A DNA stretch of 64,000 nucleotides, taken from assembly GCA_902196205.1 (NCBI GenBank), contig CABIKM010000022.1:62001-126000 (forward strand), read 5' to 3'. The translations under genes and the position numbers were made by a program. The notes under the pieces are model-generated. The model was not told the DNA's origin. It did no database searches and was given only the letters and a program-made list of their open reading frames with translations. This DNA comes from Candidatus Methylomirabilis lanthanidiphila (GTDB taxonomy: Bacteria; Methylomirabilota; Methylomirabilia; Methylomirabilales; Methylomirabilaceae). Positions 1 through 8,387 of the stretch are shown piece after piece. The first letter of the stretch is position 1. Every line of letters begins with the position of its first letter.

Positions 1-1
1 G

Positions 2-265
2 GTTCTGGGGACGCGCGCTCTCGCCGTAGTCCGGACGCAGTTATATAATATGAAGTGTGGAGGGTACATCAGCGATCACGACGAACTGATTGCCGGAAAG
101 TTAGCCGGCGTCCTGGCCGGCGGTGATGTGACACCCGGCACGATGGTCAGCGAGGCGCACCTTCTGGATCTGGAGCGCGAGGCCTTTCTGAGTCTGTGCG
201 GCGAGCGAAAGTCTCAGGAGCGCATGGCGCATATGCTGAAGACCGGCAAGCCGCTGAGGAACTAA
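2..265 (+). CDS. fadN: 3-hydroxyacyl-CoA dehydrogenase/enoyl-CoA hydratase, C-terminal end (partial)
   Basis: The reading frame is open from the first bases of the window and ends at TAA 263-265, so only the last ~87 residues are present. The tail [20 protein letters not shown] is typical of the FadN/YusL-type multifunctional beta-oxidation enzyme, which oxidises 3-hydroxyacyl-CoA and hydrates enoyl-CoA in the cytoplasm. The next two genes are a thiolase and a long acyl-CoA dehydrogenase, the same order as the Bacillus fadNAE operon, which supports the call. The upstream part lies outside the window. Assigning FadN rather than another FadB/J-like enzyme rests on this C-terminus and the gene order. 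Confidence 0.8.
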   Translation, partial: VLGTRALAVVRTQLYNMKCGGYISDHDELIAGKLAGVLAGGDVTPGTMVSEAHLLDLEREAFLSLCGERKSQERMAHMLKTGKPLRN

Positions 266-286
266 ACCCTATCCCCTATACCCTGT
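266..286. repeat. heptamer repeat locus 1 (ACCCTAT type)
   Basis: Three degenerate 7-bp units (accctat, cccctat, accctgt) lie directly after the fadN stop, before the fadA ribosome-binding site. This is one arm only. It belongs to the 7-bp-periodic intergenic family seen throughout the window. Confidence 0.55.
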
Positions 287-302
287 CCTTTGGAGTGAGC
301 AG

Positions 303-1487
303 ATGCGAGAGGCAGTCATTGTAGCGGCAGCGAGAACGGCGGTGGGCAAGGCGCCGCGCGGGACGCTCTGCGCCACGCCTCCTACGGCAATGGCGGCGGC
401 GGTCATCGCCGACCTGATGAAGCGTACGCCCGTTTTGGCGCCGGAAGAGGTCGAAGATGTCATCATCGGCTGCGCTTTTCCGGAGGCGGAACAGGGCATG
501 AATATGGCGAGGGCGGCGGCGCTGCGGGCGGGGCTGCCGTATACGGTTCCGGGACAGACGGTCAACCGCTTCTGCTCCTCAGGGCTCCAGACTATCGCCA
601 TAGCGGCTGAACAGATCATGGCCGGTTTTGCCGACGTGATCATCGCCGGCGGAGCCGAAAGTATGAGCCTGGTTCCAATGAGCGGGCATACCTACGCGCC
701 CGATCCTCACCTCGCTGAGCACTACCCGGCCGTCTACATCTCGATGGGCAACAGCGCCGAACACCTTGTTCGGACGTACAACGTCAGTCGAGAGGAACAG
801 GATGCCTTCGCGCTTCAGAGCCACCTCAAGGCTGCAGCCGCCATCCGAGCCGGACGTTTTAAAGATGAAATCGTCCCGCTCACCGTTGCGAGGAAATCAT
901 TCCGGGGGGAGGGCCAGCCGCGCATCGTCACCGAGGAGCTGATTTTCGACACCGACGAGGGAGTTCGATTCGACACCTCCGCCGAGGCGCTGGCCAGGCT
1001 GTCGCCCGTCTTCCACAAGCGGGGTACCGTCACCGCCGGCAATTCGTCCCAGACCAGCGACGGCGCGGCCGCGGTGCTGGTCATGTCGGGGGAAAAGGCG
1101 CGGCAGTTGAATCTGAAGCCGCTTGCTCGGTTCCGAGCATTCGCCGTCGCGGGTGTGCCGCCGGATCTGATGGGAATCGGACCGGTCGAAGCGATCCCAA
1201 AGGCGCTCCGACTCGCAAGCCTTACCCTCGACCAGATTGATCTGATCGAGCTGAACGAGGCGTTTGCCGCTCAGGCGCTTGTCGTCATCCGCGAGGCGAA
1301 GCTGCCGATTGAGCGAGTGAATGTGAACGGCGGCGCTGTCGCGCTGGGTCATCCCCTCGGCTGCAGCGGCGCAAAACTGACGGCGGCGCTGCTGTATGAG
1401 ATGCAGCGTCGAGACGCTCGCTATGGCATGGTGACGATGTGTATCGGCGGGGGGATGGGGGCAGCGGGTATCTTTGAGAGGGTATAG
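303..1487 (+). CDS. fadA: acetyl-CoA C-acyltransferase (thiolase)
   Basis: This is a 394-residue thiolase, normal length for the family, catalysing the last step of beta-oxidation: thiolytic cleavage of 3-ketoacyl-CoA to acetyl-CoA and a shortened acyl-CoA. The nucleophilic Cys is C91 in [10 protein letters not shown]. The active-site His is H350 in [15 protein letters not shown] and the C-terminal base Cys is C380 in [10 protein letters not shown]. The ATG at 303 has GGAGTGAG upstream. It lies between fadN and fadE in one operon. The final codons (FERV, stop) run into a GGGTATA heptamer repeat, so the stop TAG is part of the repeat. Confidence 0.95.
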   Translation: MREAVIVAAARTAVGKAPRGTLCATPPTAMAAAVIADLMKRTPVLAPEEVEDVIIGCAFPEAEQGMNMARAAALRAGLPYTVPGQTVNRFCSSGLQTIAIAAEQIMAGFADVIIAGGAESMSLVPMSGHTYAPDPHLAEHYPAVYISMGNSAEHLVRTYNVSREEQDAFALQSHLKAAAAIRAGRFKDEIVPLTVARKSFRGEGQPRIVTEELIFDTDEGVRFDTSAEALARLSPVFHKRGTVTAGNSSQTSDGAAAVLVMSGEKARQLNLKPLARFRAFAVAGVPPDLMGIGPVEAIPKALRLASLTLDQIDLIELNEAFAAQALVVIREAKLPIERVNVNGGAVALGHPLGCSGAKLTAALLYEMQRRDARYGMVTMCIGGGMGAAGIFERV

Positions 1488-1557
1488 GGTATAGAGGGTC
1501 TGGGGTTTGGCAACAACTTCACCGCGCTTTTTTACCCTACACCCTACACCCTAAACC
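1480..1557. repeat. heptamer repeat locus 2 (GGGTATA / ACCCTAC arms)
   Basis: Left arm: gggtata at 1480-1486 and 1487-1493, then gagggtc. Right arm: accctac at 1534-1540 and 1541-1547, then accctaa. The arms are roughly complementary and separated by ~33 bp, so the RNA could fold into an imperfect hairpin between fadA and fadE. The fadA stop codon lies within the first unit. Confidence 0.75.
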
Positions 1558-1579
1558 CGGTCTCTTATGGGAGGATCAG

Positions 1580-3370
1580 ATGACAACGGCACACGATGAG
1601 TGCGTTGCAGGCGGTAGCTTTCTCATTCGGGACGCGCCCGCACTGGAGGTCTTCACCCCAGAAGATCTGAGCGAGGAACAGCAGATGATGCGAAGGCTGA
1701 CTCACGAATTCATCGAAGCCGAGGTCAAGCCCCATGCTGAGCGGATCGAGCACCAGGATTGGGATCTCACGCTGACGCTCATCGGGAAAGCGGGAGAGCT
1801 GGGGCTGTTGTCGGTAGACATCCCGACCAGGTACGGGGGCCTGGGGCTGGATATGATTACCTCTACAGTCATTGCCGAACAGATGATTGAGGCCGGCTCG
1901 TTCGCCATCTCGCTGTTGGACCACTCCGGGATCGGGTCGCTTCCGATCGCCTGGTTCGGCAATGCGGAACAAAAGACCCGCTATCTGCCCCTGCTCGCTA
2001 CCGGGAAAAAGATCGGCTCCTACGCCCTGACGGAACCGGGCTCCGGATCTGATGCCCTCAGCGCCAAGACCAAGGCAGTTGTCTCGTCCGACGGGACGTT
2101 CTACACCTTGAACGGGACGAAACAGTTCATCACCAACGCGGGATTTGCCGATCTGTACATCACGTACGCCAAGGTGGACGGCGAGAAGTTCACCGCATTT
2201 ATCATCGACAAGGACACACCGGGCGTCACCCTGGGACCGGAAGAAAAAAAGATGGGGATCAAGGGCACCTCCACTCGAAGCGTGGTATTGGAGAATGTCA
2301 GGGTCCCGGCGGAGAACCTCCTCTACGAAATCGGGAAGGGCCACAAGGTCGCCTTCGATCTGCTGAACATCGGTCGGTTCAAGCTCGGAGCGGGCTGCGT
2401 AGGCGTGTGCAAGTTGGCCCTGCGCGAAGCGGTCAGGTACGCGAAGCAGCGGATACAATTCGGGCAGCCAATCGCCTCGTTCGGCCTCATTCAGAAAAAG
2501 TTAGCCGAGATGGCCATTCGGACCTATGTCGCCGAGTCGATAGTCTACCGAACTGCCGGTCTGATCGAGCAGAACCTATCGCGCATCGACCAGAAGGATG
2601 AACGGGCGGGACTCGAAACCGCCAAGGGGGTTGAAGAGTACGCCATTGAGTGTTCAATCAATAAGGTCTATGCCTCCGAGGCCCTGGACTACGTGGCTGA
2701 CGAAACCGTCCAGATTTTCGGCGGCTACGGGTACATCGCAGACTTTCCGGCCGAGCGGATCTACCGAGACGCGAGAATTAACCGACTCTTCGAGGGAACC
2801 AACGAAATCAATCGACTGCTGATTCCCGCAACGCTCTTCCGGCGAGCGCTGCAGGGGCGGCTGCCGCTTCTTGCCGCGACTCAGAAGCTGCCGGCTGATC
2901 TGTTGACCTATAATAGTAGCCAGGAAGACGGGCCTCCGGGCCCGCTTGACGAGCAGATTCGGCTGCTCCATGCGGCAAAAAAGATCGCGTTGATGGTCTC
3001 AGGAGCGGCCGTCCAGAAGTATCGTGAGCGGCTTCAGGATGAGCAGGAGATTCTCGGGGTGCTGAGTGATCTGGCGATTGAGCTGTTCGCCATAGAGAGC
3101 GCGCTGCTCCGCGCGCTGAAGTCGGTCGAGCAGCATGGGGAGGGCACAGCGGCGTCCAAAATGGATATCGTCAAGGTCTACGTCAACGACGCCTTCACCC
3201 GGATCGAGCTGCTGGCAAGGGAGGGCTTGGCCGCTATGGAAGAAGGGGATACCCTCCGGACCCAGCTCAGCGCCCTGAAGAAATTGACCCGTTACACACC
3301 TGCGAACACCACCCGCCTGCGAAGGGCCATTGCCAAACGCTTGATCGACGCTGAAGAGTACCGAGCCTGA
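1580..3370 (+). CDS. fadE: long acyl-CoA dehydrogenase
   Basis: This 596-residue acyl-CoA dehydrogenase has the ~200-residue C-terminal extension of FadE/VLCAD-type enzymes and matches the length of Bacillus FadE. It introduces the alpha-beta double bond of acyl-CoA using FAD and passes electrons to ETF. Visible motifs are YALTEPGSGSDAL (FAD/substrate loop, about residue 150), FGGYGYIADFPAERIYRDAR, and FEGTNEI with the probable catalytic base E405. The ATG at 1580 follows a clear GGGAGGATCAG ribosome-binding site. It is the third gene of the fadN-fadA-fadE operon. A heptamer locus lies on each side. Confidence 0.95.
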   Translation: MTTAHDECVAGGSFLIRDAPALEVFTPEDLSEEQQMMRRLTHEFIEAEVKPHAERIEHQDWDLTLTLIGKAGELGLLSVDIPTRYGGLGLDMITSTVIAEQMIEAGSFAISLLDHSGIGSLPIAWFGNAEQKTRYLPLLATGKKIGSYALTEPGSGSDALSAKTKAVVSSDGTFYTLNGTKQFITNAGFADLYITYAKVDGEKFTAFIIDKDTPGVTLGPEEKKMGIKGTSTRSVVLENVRVPAENLLYEIGKGHKVAFDLLNIGRFKLGAGCVGVCKLALREAVRYAKQRIQFGQPIASFGLIQKKLAEMAIRTYVAESIVYRTAGLIEQNLSRIDQKDERAGLETAKGVEEYAIECSINKVYASEALDYVADETVQIFGGYGYIADFPAERIYRDARINRLFEGTNEINRLLIPATLFRRALQGRLPLLAATQKLPADLLTYNSSQEDGPPGPLDEQIRLLHAAKKIALMVSGAAVQKYRERLQDEQEILGVLSDLAIELFAIESALLRALKSVEQHGEGTAASKMDIVKVYVNDAFTRIELLAREGLAAMEEGDTLRTQLSALKKLTRYTPANTTRLRRAIAKRLIDAEEYRA

Positions 3371-3372
3371 AA

Positions 3373-3435
3373 CAAGTTTCAAGTTTCGGGTCTCGGGTCG
3401 AGAATAGTCGAAACTCTGAACTCGAGACTCGAAAC
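3373..3435. repeat. heptamer repeat locus 3 (CAAGTTT / TCGAAAC arms)
   Basis: Nine consecutive 7-bp units run from 3373 to 3435: caagttt twice, cgggtct, cgggtcg, agaatag, tcgaaac, tctgaac, tcgagac, tcgaaac. The first and last units are partly complementary. The locus lies between convergent fadE and moaE, so it could serve as a bidirectional transcription end. Confidence 0.75.
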
Positions 3436-3846
3436 CTACATTCGGGGGCCGACCCACTCCTCCCCATCCGTCCAGACCTCCTTCTTCCAGATCGGTACGA
3501 TCTCTTTCAGGCGGTTGATGGCATAGCCGCATGCGGCGAGCGCCGCGTGGCGGTGAGGCGCAGACACGGCAATCGCAACGCTCGCTTCTCCAATCTCAAG
3601 ACGCCCAACCCGGTGTACCATAGCGATCTGGTCCACCTCCCACTTCCTGTGAATCTCATCGGCTATCTCGCGCATCTTAGGAATCGCCATCTCCCTGTAC
3701 GCCTCGTATTCCAGATAGCGGACCCGCCGGCCCCGCGTCTGCTCTCGCACCACACCGAGAAACGTCGCCACAGCTCCGGAACTCGATCGTTTCACGACAG
3801 AGATAAGCGGCTCCAGTGACAGCGCTTGATCAGTGATTTCAAACAT
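3436..3846 (-). CDS. moaE: molybdopterin synthase catalytic subunit
   Basis: This 136-residue MoaE converts precursor Z (cPMP) to molybdopterin, using sulfur from the MoaD C-terminal thiocarboxylate. Family motifs are HRVGRLEIGEASVAIAVSAP and the active-site lysine segment PIWKKEVW (K121/K122). The ATG at 3846 lies inside the last codons of moaD and overlaps them by 8 bp. The GGA-GGC codons for the MoaD Gly-Gly double as its Shine-Dalgarno sequence, which implies tight translational coupling. No molybdoenzyme gene is visible in the window. Confidence 0.95.
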   Translation of the reverse strand: MFEITDQALSLEPLISVVKRSSSGAVATFLGVVREQTRGRRVRYLEYEAYREMAIPKMREIADEIHRKWEVDQIAMVHRVGRLEIGEASVAIAVSAPHRHAALAACGYAINRLKEIVPIWKKEVWTDGEEWVGPRM

Positions 3847-4093
3847 CGACGCCTCCGCTTACAGGGGGGATGAGCGCGATTTCATCCCCCGCTATCAACG
3901 TGGTATCAGTGGAGGCATACTCTCGATTCACCGAAAATAAGAGCGATCCCGTCAACACTTGCAATCTCGGATACTGACCGCAAAGCTCGCGTATGAGCTG
4001 ATTCAGCGTACTTCCCTCCGGTACATCCACAACCAGCTCGGAAGCCCCCACTATCTCGCGAACCGCCGCAAAACATCGGACCCGGACCTTCAT
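3839..4093 (-). CDS. moaD: molybdopterin synthase sulfur carrier subunit with C-terminal extension
   Basis: This 84-residue ubiquitin-fold MoaD carries sulfur as a C-terminal thiocarboxylate. I start it at ATG 4093 (MKVRVRCFAAVREIVGA); a longer open frame exists but lacks family resemblance. MoaD normally ends in Gly-Gly. Here the sequence ends IPPVSGGVDV, so three residues follow the diglycine. They come from the overlap with moaE: the stop lies downstream of the moaE ATG. Either VDV is trimmed before adenylation by MoeB or the protein behaves unusually. The start overlaps the upstream 63-residue ORF as ATGA. Confidence 0.9.
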   Translation of the reverse strand: MKVRVRCFAAVREIVGASELVVDVPEGSTLNQLIRELCGQYPRLQVLTGSLLFSVNREYASTDTTLIAGDEIALIPPVSGGVDV

Positions 4094-4281
4094 CGCAATC
4101 TCTCTGCAATTCGGTAGCATCGCTCTACATCGGAATGGTTGCACACTCCGACGGCCTCGAACGCCTCTTCCAGTCGCAAACCGGCCCGATCCAGGGCGGC
4201 TTTCTCTTGTAGAATTACCATCTCAACCGTGCGTACGGCGTCGCCTCTCCGCCACACTGACCGCAATTCTATAGGATCCAT
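4090..4281 (-). CDS. hypothetical small protein upstream of moaD
   Basis: This 63-residue ORF overlaps the moaD start by an ATGA junction, which argues for translation. It is Arg/Glu-rich with predicted helical character and has one cysteine-containing stretch (GVCNHSDVERCYRIAERL). No family is recognised. No Shine-Dalgarno sequence is visible before the ATG, and the ATG lies within the terminal inverted repeat of a possible MITE-like element. The true start may therefore differ, or the element may have supplied it. Confidence 0.5.
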   Translation of the reverse strand: MDPIELRSVWRRGDAVRTVEMVILQEKAALDRAGLRLEEAFEAVGVCNHSDVERCYRIAERLR

Positions 4282-4399
4282 AGTATGTTAGAGTACATCC
4301 TGTACATATCTATAGTATCAATGATTTACTGATATATACTTCATGTATTATCTACACAGTTCAACATCTTTACCGTTCATCAGATACATACTATGATCC
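4274..4399. mobile_element. possible MITE-like element with 14-bp terminal inverted repeats
   Basis: An AT-rich ~126-bp segment is bounded by ggatccatagtatgt (4274-4288) and acatactatgatcc (4386-4399), an inverted repeat with a single bulge. The interior contains short palindromes such as gtacatcctgtac and no ORF. AT content contrasts with the GC-rich flanks. No target-site duplication was verified. It sits in the divergent region between the moaDE genes and the gene at 4469. Confidence 0.35.
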
Positions 4400-4468
4400 C
4401 CACTTACTTGTCAATCCGATAGAATTCTAAGTTACCATATACTAATAAAACAACTTGCAGCTTGACCT

Positions 4469-6316
4469 TTGAGTCTGCTTATGCTAAAAGGTAACAAAAC
4501 GTCAGATGGCATGAATTCCGTTAGGTGGGGAGGCTTGTCAAGGGTGGCACCAAAACAGCCGAGGACCATGGCGAAATCGTCTCCTGAGGCGATAGGCATG
4601 AAGATCCTGGCTGGATCGAATCAAGAGAAGGTACTCGCCTTAGCACAGCTCACGGAGGACCTCCTCGACGAGCTCGGCTATACCGATTATCATCCGAAGC
4701 TTTCCGCAGCCCATCTCACTATCGAACTGAAGGCTCGTCATCGTTCCAGCGGTCATCGTCTGCACTGTTATGGGTGTACGCTCGCCCACGAGATTCCTCT
4801 ACGGGACCTGCAGGGAGCTCATAAACGCTATGCCCTGGCGCGCCGCCGGGACAAGGACCTTGTCGGTATCTTTTTCTCTTTGTCCGGTTTCCATCTGACC
4901 GCCAGAACATGGTTTTCTCGTTTGGACGCTCCGGACAGGAGCGACTACCACCTGCTTGGAGTGGATAAGATTTGCGCCCTGCTTCGACGCGCCAAGCTGA
5001 TCGCCTCCTCCGATCAAATTATCCATGCCATCGAGAGTCGGATCCTCGCGCGATTAGAGGCGGGGCATCTGGTATTCGCTACGGGAAGGTTCTATTGGAT
5101 TTTCAGAATCGAGACCAAGAGAGGCGCTGCATACGCCGTCCTCGATGCCTATGGGTCGCCGGTCTCCCCGCGCGTGGGCATTTCTTTCAAGCGACTGGAC
5201 GGCTCCTTGAAAGGGAAGCGCCTTTTGAATCTACAAGCCATGGAAAAGGTTCTTCTTGCCTTAGCGGAGTCGGGACAGAAAAACATCGAGTTTCTGTCGC
5301 GCGAGACCAAGGAACCTCTGGATGAACTTCGCGAGGTCCTGCAAGAGCTTCTCGATGAAGGATTCCTCATCGCAGAGCCTGCCGGTCAGCCGCGATGGCG
5401 GTGTAATCGCTATTCCGTGAAGCCGGAATTCGACATCTTCCTCCGCCTCGCTCGCCTGTTTCTCGACAGTGCTCAGCGGTTTAAGTTTCTCCGCTCAAAC
5501 TTTGCCGTCCAAATGTTGGTGGCGGGTCTACGGCCTTATTTGGAGGAGCGCTTTCACTTGAAGCTCTCCGAGGAGGAACGGTCTTGGCTGCCGCGGTTCC
5601 TGGCGGTCTCCCCCTCCGCCCTTTCGTATGCCCTGTTTGCGCCCGCGGATGAGTTTATTTCCACATCGGAGGAGTTGGAGCACAGCCATTTGCCCGGTCC
5701 GGAAAAGGAGCGGCTCCGCACTCAACACCTCAGCACACTCTACGCCAACCTGCTGCTCCGATACGCGACCGATGCACAGGACAGCCGATTCGACGAGATG
5801 CTTCGTCATAAAGGGGTGCGAGGTCACCTCTATCGGATTACAGCGAAAGCCGCAAGTGCCGATGAGCTGTTTTTCTCTATGAAGGGGGAATCATATCTCA
5901 CGCTTGCCGTACCGTCTGTAGCCGGGGTCGCTGACCAGAAGGCGCTTGGACATCAGGCTGCGGTCAACGGTGAGATGCTCTTGAGTAACGCAAAGGCCCT
6001 GATGCATATACAGGAGTTTGACTACGCTATCGAGCTGTTCGACCGCGCGCTCAAAGAGCTGAAGGACCCAGGCAAACTCCTGGAGGCATGGTACTGTAAG
6101 GGGTCTTGCCTTTCCAACCAGAAACGTTACGCTGCCGCGATTACCTGTCTGAATGAGGCGCTCCGGTACGATAGCAATTATAAGGAGGCGTGGCTTCATA
6201 AGGCCACCTGTCTGAGGGGATTGGGCGACAACAGCGGAGCCGTTCATTGCGCCAGGCGAGCCATCGAGATCGATCCGGCCTATGACGAAGCGCGAGACTT
6301 CTTGAGGAGTACGTAA
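4469..6316 (+). CDS. uncharacterised protein: nuclease-like N-terminus, C-terminal TPR repeats
   Basis: The open frame starts at TTG 4469. ATG 4481, ATG 4568 (GAGG upstream) and ATG 4598 (GAGGCGA upstream) are alternatives, and the conserved-looking part begins near MKILAGSNQEKV. Residues ~45-200 (LTIELKAR, CYGCTLAHEIPLRDLQGA, GIFFSLSGFHLTARTWFSR) look like a restriction-endonuclease-like (Mrr/PD-(D/E)XK) region, which is inference from pattern only. The middle resembles winged-helix segments. The last ~110 residues hold two to three TPR units (YAIELFDRALKEL, YAAAITCLNEALRYDSNYKE, GAVHCARRAIEIDPAYDEA). It stands alone, between moaDE and bfr. No function is assigned. Confidence 0.75.
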   Translation: MSLLMLKGNKTSDGMNSVRWGGLSRVAPKQPRTMAKSSPEAIGMKILAGSNQEKVLALAQLTEDLLDELGYTDYHPKLSAAHLTIELKARHRSSGHRLHCYGCTLAHEIPLRDLQGAHKRYALARRRDKDLVGIFFSLSGFHLTARTWFSRLDAPDRSDYHLLGVDKICALLRRAKLIASSDQIIHAIESRILARLEAGHLVFATGRFYWIFRIETKRGAAYAVLDAYGSPVSPRVGISFKRLDGSLKGKRLLNLQAMEKVLLALAESGQKNIEFLSRETKEPLDELREVLQELLDEGFLIAEPAGQPRWRCNRYSVKPEFDIFLRLARLFLDSAQRFKFLRSNFAVQMLVAGLRPYLEERFHLKLSEEERSWLPRFLAVSPSALSYALFAPADEFISTSEELEHSHLPGPEKERLRTQHLSTLYANLLLRYATDAQDSRFDEMLRHKGVRGHLYRITAKAASADELFFSMKGESYLTLAVPSVAGVADQKALGHQAAVNGEMLLSNAKALMHIQEFDYAIELFDRALKELKDPGKLLEAWYCKGSCLSNQKRYAAAITCLNEALRYDSNYKEAWLHKATCLRGLGDNSGAVHCARRAIEIDPAYDEARDFLRST

Positions 6317-6377
6317 GGCCCCACCCAACTCATCATGCCGGCCAGCGACATGCCGACTACACCTACAAGGAGATCAC

Positions 6378-6854
6378 ATGCAGGGACAACCACAGATTAT
6401 TGAGCTGTTGAACAGCGTGCTCCGGATGGAGCTGACGGGGATTAATCAGTACTTTTTACACTCCAAGATGTGCGACGGTTGGGGGTATCAGGTCCTGGCC
6501 AAGGCAATCCTCGAGGAATCGATTGATGAGATGAAACATGCCGACAAGGTTATCGAGCGCATCTTATTCCTTGACGGGCGCCCCAATCTGTCAAACTATG
6601 ATCGGATTTCAATCGGCAGCAACGTCCGGCAACAGTTGGAGAACGATCTCGCGCTGGAAATGGCCGCGCTCCAACTTCTGAGTTCAGGCCTGAAGCTGTG
6701 CATTGAGCTTCAGGACACGGGAAGTCGCGAGTTGTTGGAGCGGATCACTGTCGATGAAGAACGTCATGTCGGATGGATCGAGGCGCAGCTCCACAAGATC
6801 GGCGAGCTGGGATATGAGAATTATCTGGCGGAGCAGATCTATGAGAAGAGCTGA
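6378..6854 (+). CDS. bfr: bacterioferritin
   Basis: This 158-residue bacterioferritin oxidises Fe(II) and stores ferric mineral inside a 24-mer cage in the cytoplasm. The dinuclear ferroxidase ligands are all present: E18, E51, H54, E94, E127 and H130. M52, the haem-bridging ligand between two subunits, is also present (DEMKHADK). Length matches the family. AAGGAGATCAC precedes ATG 6378. No bacterioferritin-associated ferredoxin gene is adjacent. Confidence 0.97.
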   Translation: MQGQPQIIELLNSVLRMELTGINQYFLHSKMCDGWGYQVLAKAILEESIDEMKHADKVIERILFLDGRPNLSNYDRISIGSNVRQQLENDLALEMAALQLLSSGLKLCIELQDTGSRELLERITVDEERHVGWIEAQLHKIGELGYENYLAEQIYEKS

Positions 6855-6896
6855 CGATTCCGCATGGAAGGACGGGAATCGGGTCGGTGCTCTCAG

Positions 6897-8258
6897 CTAA
6901 AATCTGTAGTTCAACTGGGCCGTAATCACATTGACATCACTATCGTAGTTGCCCTGCAACGTTCCCGCTCCGCTCGCGGTGTCTTTGATCGACGCATCCC
7001 TGACGAACAGGTGGGCGTAGGCGAAGTCCAGGGAGCTCGCGGCGGAAATCTTGACGTTCGTGCCAAGCGAAAGCCAGACGCGATCCTCATCGGGAACACG
7101 AGGGGTCCGGTACTTGTCCTTCACCGGAGTCGGGTCGTAGGCCCAACCGGCGCGTAGCTTCCAGGCGTCGGTAGCCTGATAGTTTACGGCCATTGCAAGG
7201 CGGACTGTGTCCCGCCAATTCTCTTTGGTCACGCTGTCCGGCGCGCCATTGCTGAAGCGGATCCGCAGCTCGTCAAAACGACTCCAGTTGGTCCACGTCA
7301 CATCCCCCAACACGGACCACTTCGGAGTGATCTGGGTGACAGAGCTGATCGATAGCGTTTCAGGTAAGGTCACGCTCGCCTTGGCCGCATTGTTGCTCGT
7401 CACCGCCGTAGAGGTCAACGCGGTGAACGGCGCGGGCAATGACGGCTTCCTGTAGGTCGCCGTACCGCTAATGACATGGGTAATCTTGGAACGGTACGCG
7501 ACACCAACACGCGTGGATGGAACGACTTGGTATAACACACCTAAGCTGTAGCCGAAACCCCAGTCCTCGCCTTCTACCTTGGCCCTACCATCTTTCGTCT
7601 GAGGCAGGATCCCCGCCCCGGTACAGGCGGCCGGCCCGAACGCTGAGCCGAAACAGGCTGCGCCGAAATCGATCGCCTTTGTCAGCTCTGCCTTGGCCCA
7701 CTCTGCAATGAACCCGACGCCAAGCGAAAGCCTGTCGTTCACTTTGAACGCCAGCGCCGGCGTCATGCTGATCGTTATCAGCTCTGATTTAATCGCGTGA
7801 TAGCGCCCGACCCAGTCGTTGTCATACTCGGTCTTTAACCCGAACGGAGAGTTAAATCCCATGCCAAACTTGAGTCGCGACGTCACATCCATCGCGTAGT
7901 ACCCGGCCGGCACAAACGCCCAACTCCCCGCGTCGCCGCCGTTGCCACCGGTCAGCGGGATAGATGGAATCGCAGACGTCGACCCGGAGTTGGAAAAGTT
8001 CGCCGACGGCCCAAGGGCAGAAGCTGCCATGGAAAGCTGGCGATCTTTCAGACGGGTAAGGCCGGCAGGATTGTAGAAGACCGTGGTCGCGTCCTCAGCA
8101 AGCGCAGCGCTCCCGGCCTGGGCGTTACCCACTGCCGCTGCTCCGCTCTCTACAAATAGAGAAAAACCACCGGCCGCGGCAGTACCAGCGGTTATCGCCT
8201 GGAACAGGCCGATAACCGCAGCCGTCGATACAGTCCACCAGAGCCGACGTTTACCCAT
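6897..8258 (-). CDS. fadL: OmpP1/FadL family outer-membrane transporter
   Basis: A 453-residue beta-barrel protein with an N-terminal signal peptide ending near TAAAGG. The FadL-type motif AEDATTVFYNPAGLTRLKD is present, and the C-terminus ends in an aromatic, AQLNYRF, as expected for outer-membrane insertion. FadL proteins admit long-chain fatty acids or other hydrophobic substrates, which fits the beta-oxidation genes at 1-3.4 kb. ATG 8258 has no strong Shine-Dalgarno sequence. A promoter-like pair lies ~60 bp upstream. Substrate cannot be read from sequence. Confidence 0.92.
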   Translation of the reverse strand: MGKRRLWWTVSTAAVIGLFQAITAGTAAAGGFSLFVESGAAAVGNAQAGSAALAEDATTVFYNPAGLTRLKDRQLSMAASALGPSANFSNSGSTSAIPSIPLTGGNGGDAGSWAFVPAGYYAMDVTSRLKFGMGFNSPFGLKTEYDNDWVGRYHAIKSELITISMTPALAFKVNDRLSLGVGFIAEWAKAELTKAIDFGAACFGSAFGPAACTGAGILPQTKDGRAKVEGEDWGFGYSLGVLYQVVPSTRVGVAYRSKITHVISGTATYRKPSLPAPFTALTSTAVTSNNAAKASVTLPETLSISSVTQITPKWSVLGDVTWTNWSRFDELRIRFSNGAPDSVTKENWRDTVRLAMAVNYQATDAWKLRAGWAYDPTPVKDKYRTPRVPDEDRVWLSLGTNVKISAASSLDFAYAHLFVRDASIKDTASGAGTLQGNYDSDVNVITAQLNYRF

Positions 8259-8319
8259 ATCGTTTCACAAGGATCACTTACAGTGTGTTATCACTACCCA
8301 TTCAATAAAACGATATGTT

Positions 8320-8349
8320 ACTATATGGGATACTATCGTATGTTGTCCA
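8320..8349 (-). promoter_or_regulatory. sigma-70-like promoter of fadL
   Basis: On the minus strand TGGACA (8349-8344) and TATAGT (8325-8320) are separated by 18 bp, ~62 bp before the fadL ATG. The surrounding 8259-8387 gap is AT-rich compared with the coding flanks. Confidence 0.5.
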
Positions 8350-8387
8350 GACCTTTTTCATGATTAGCCACAGACGTAAGCGCAAGC

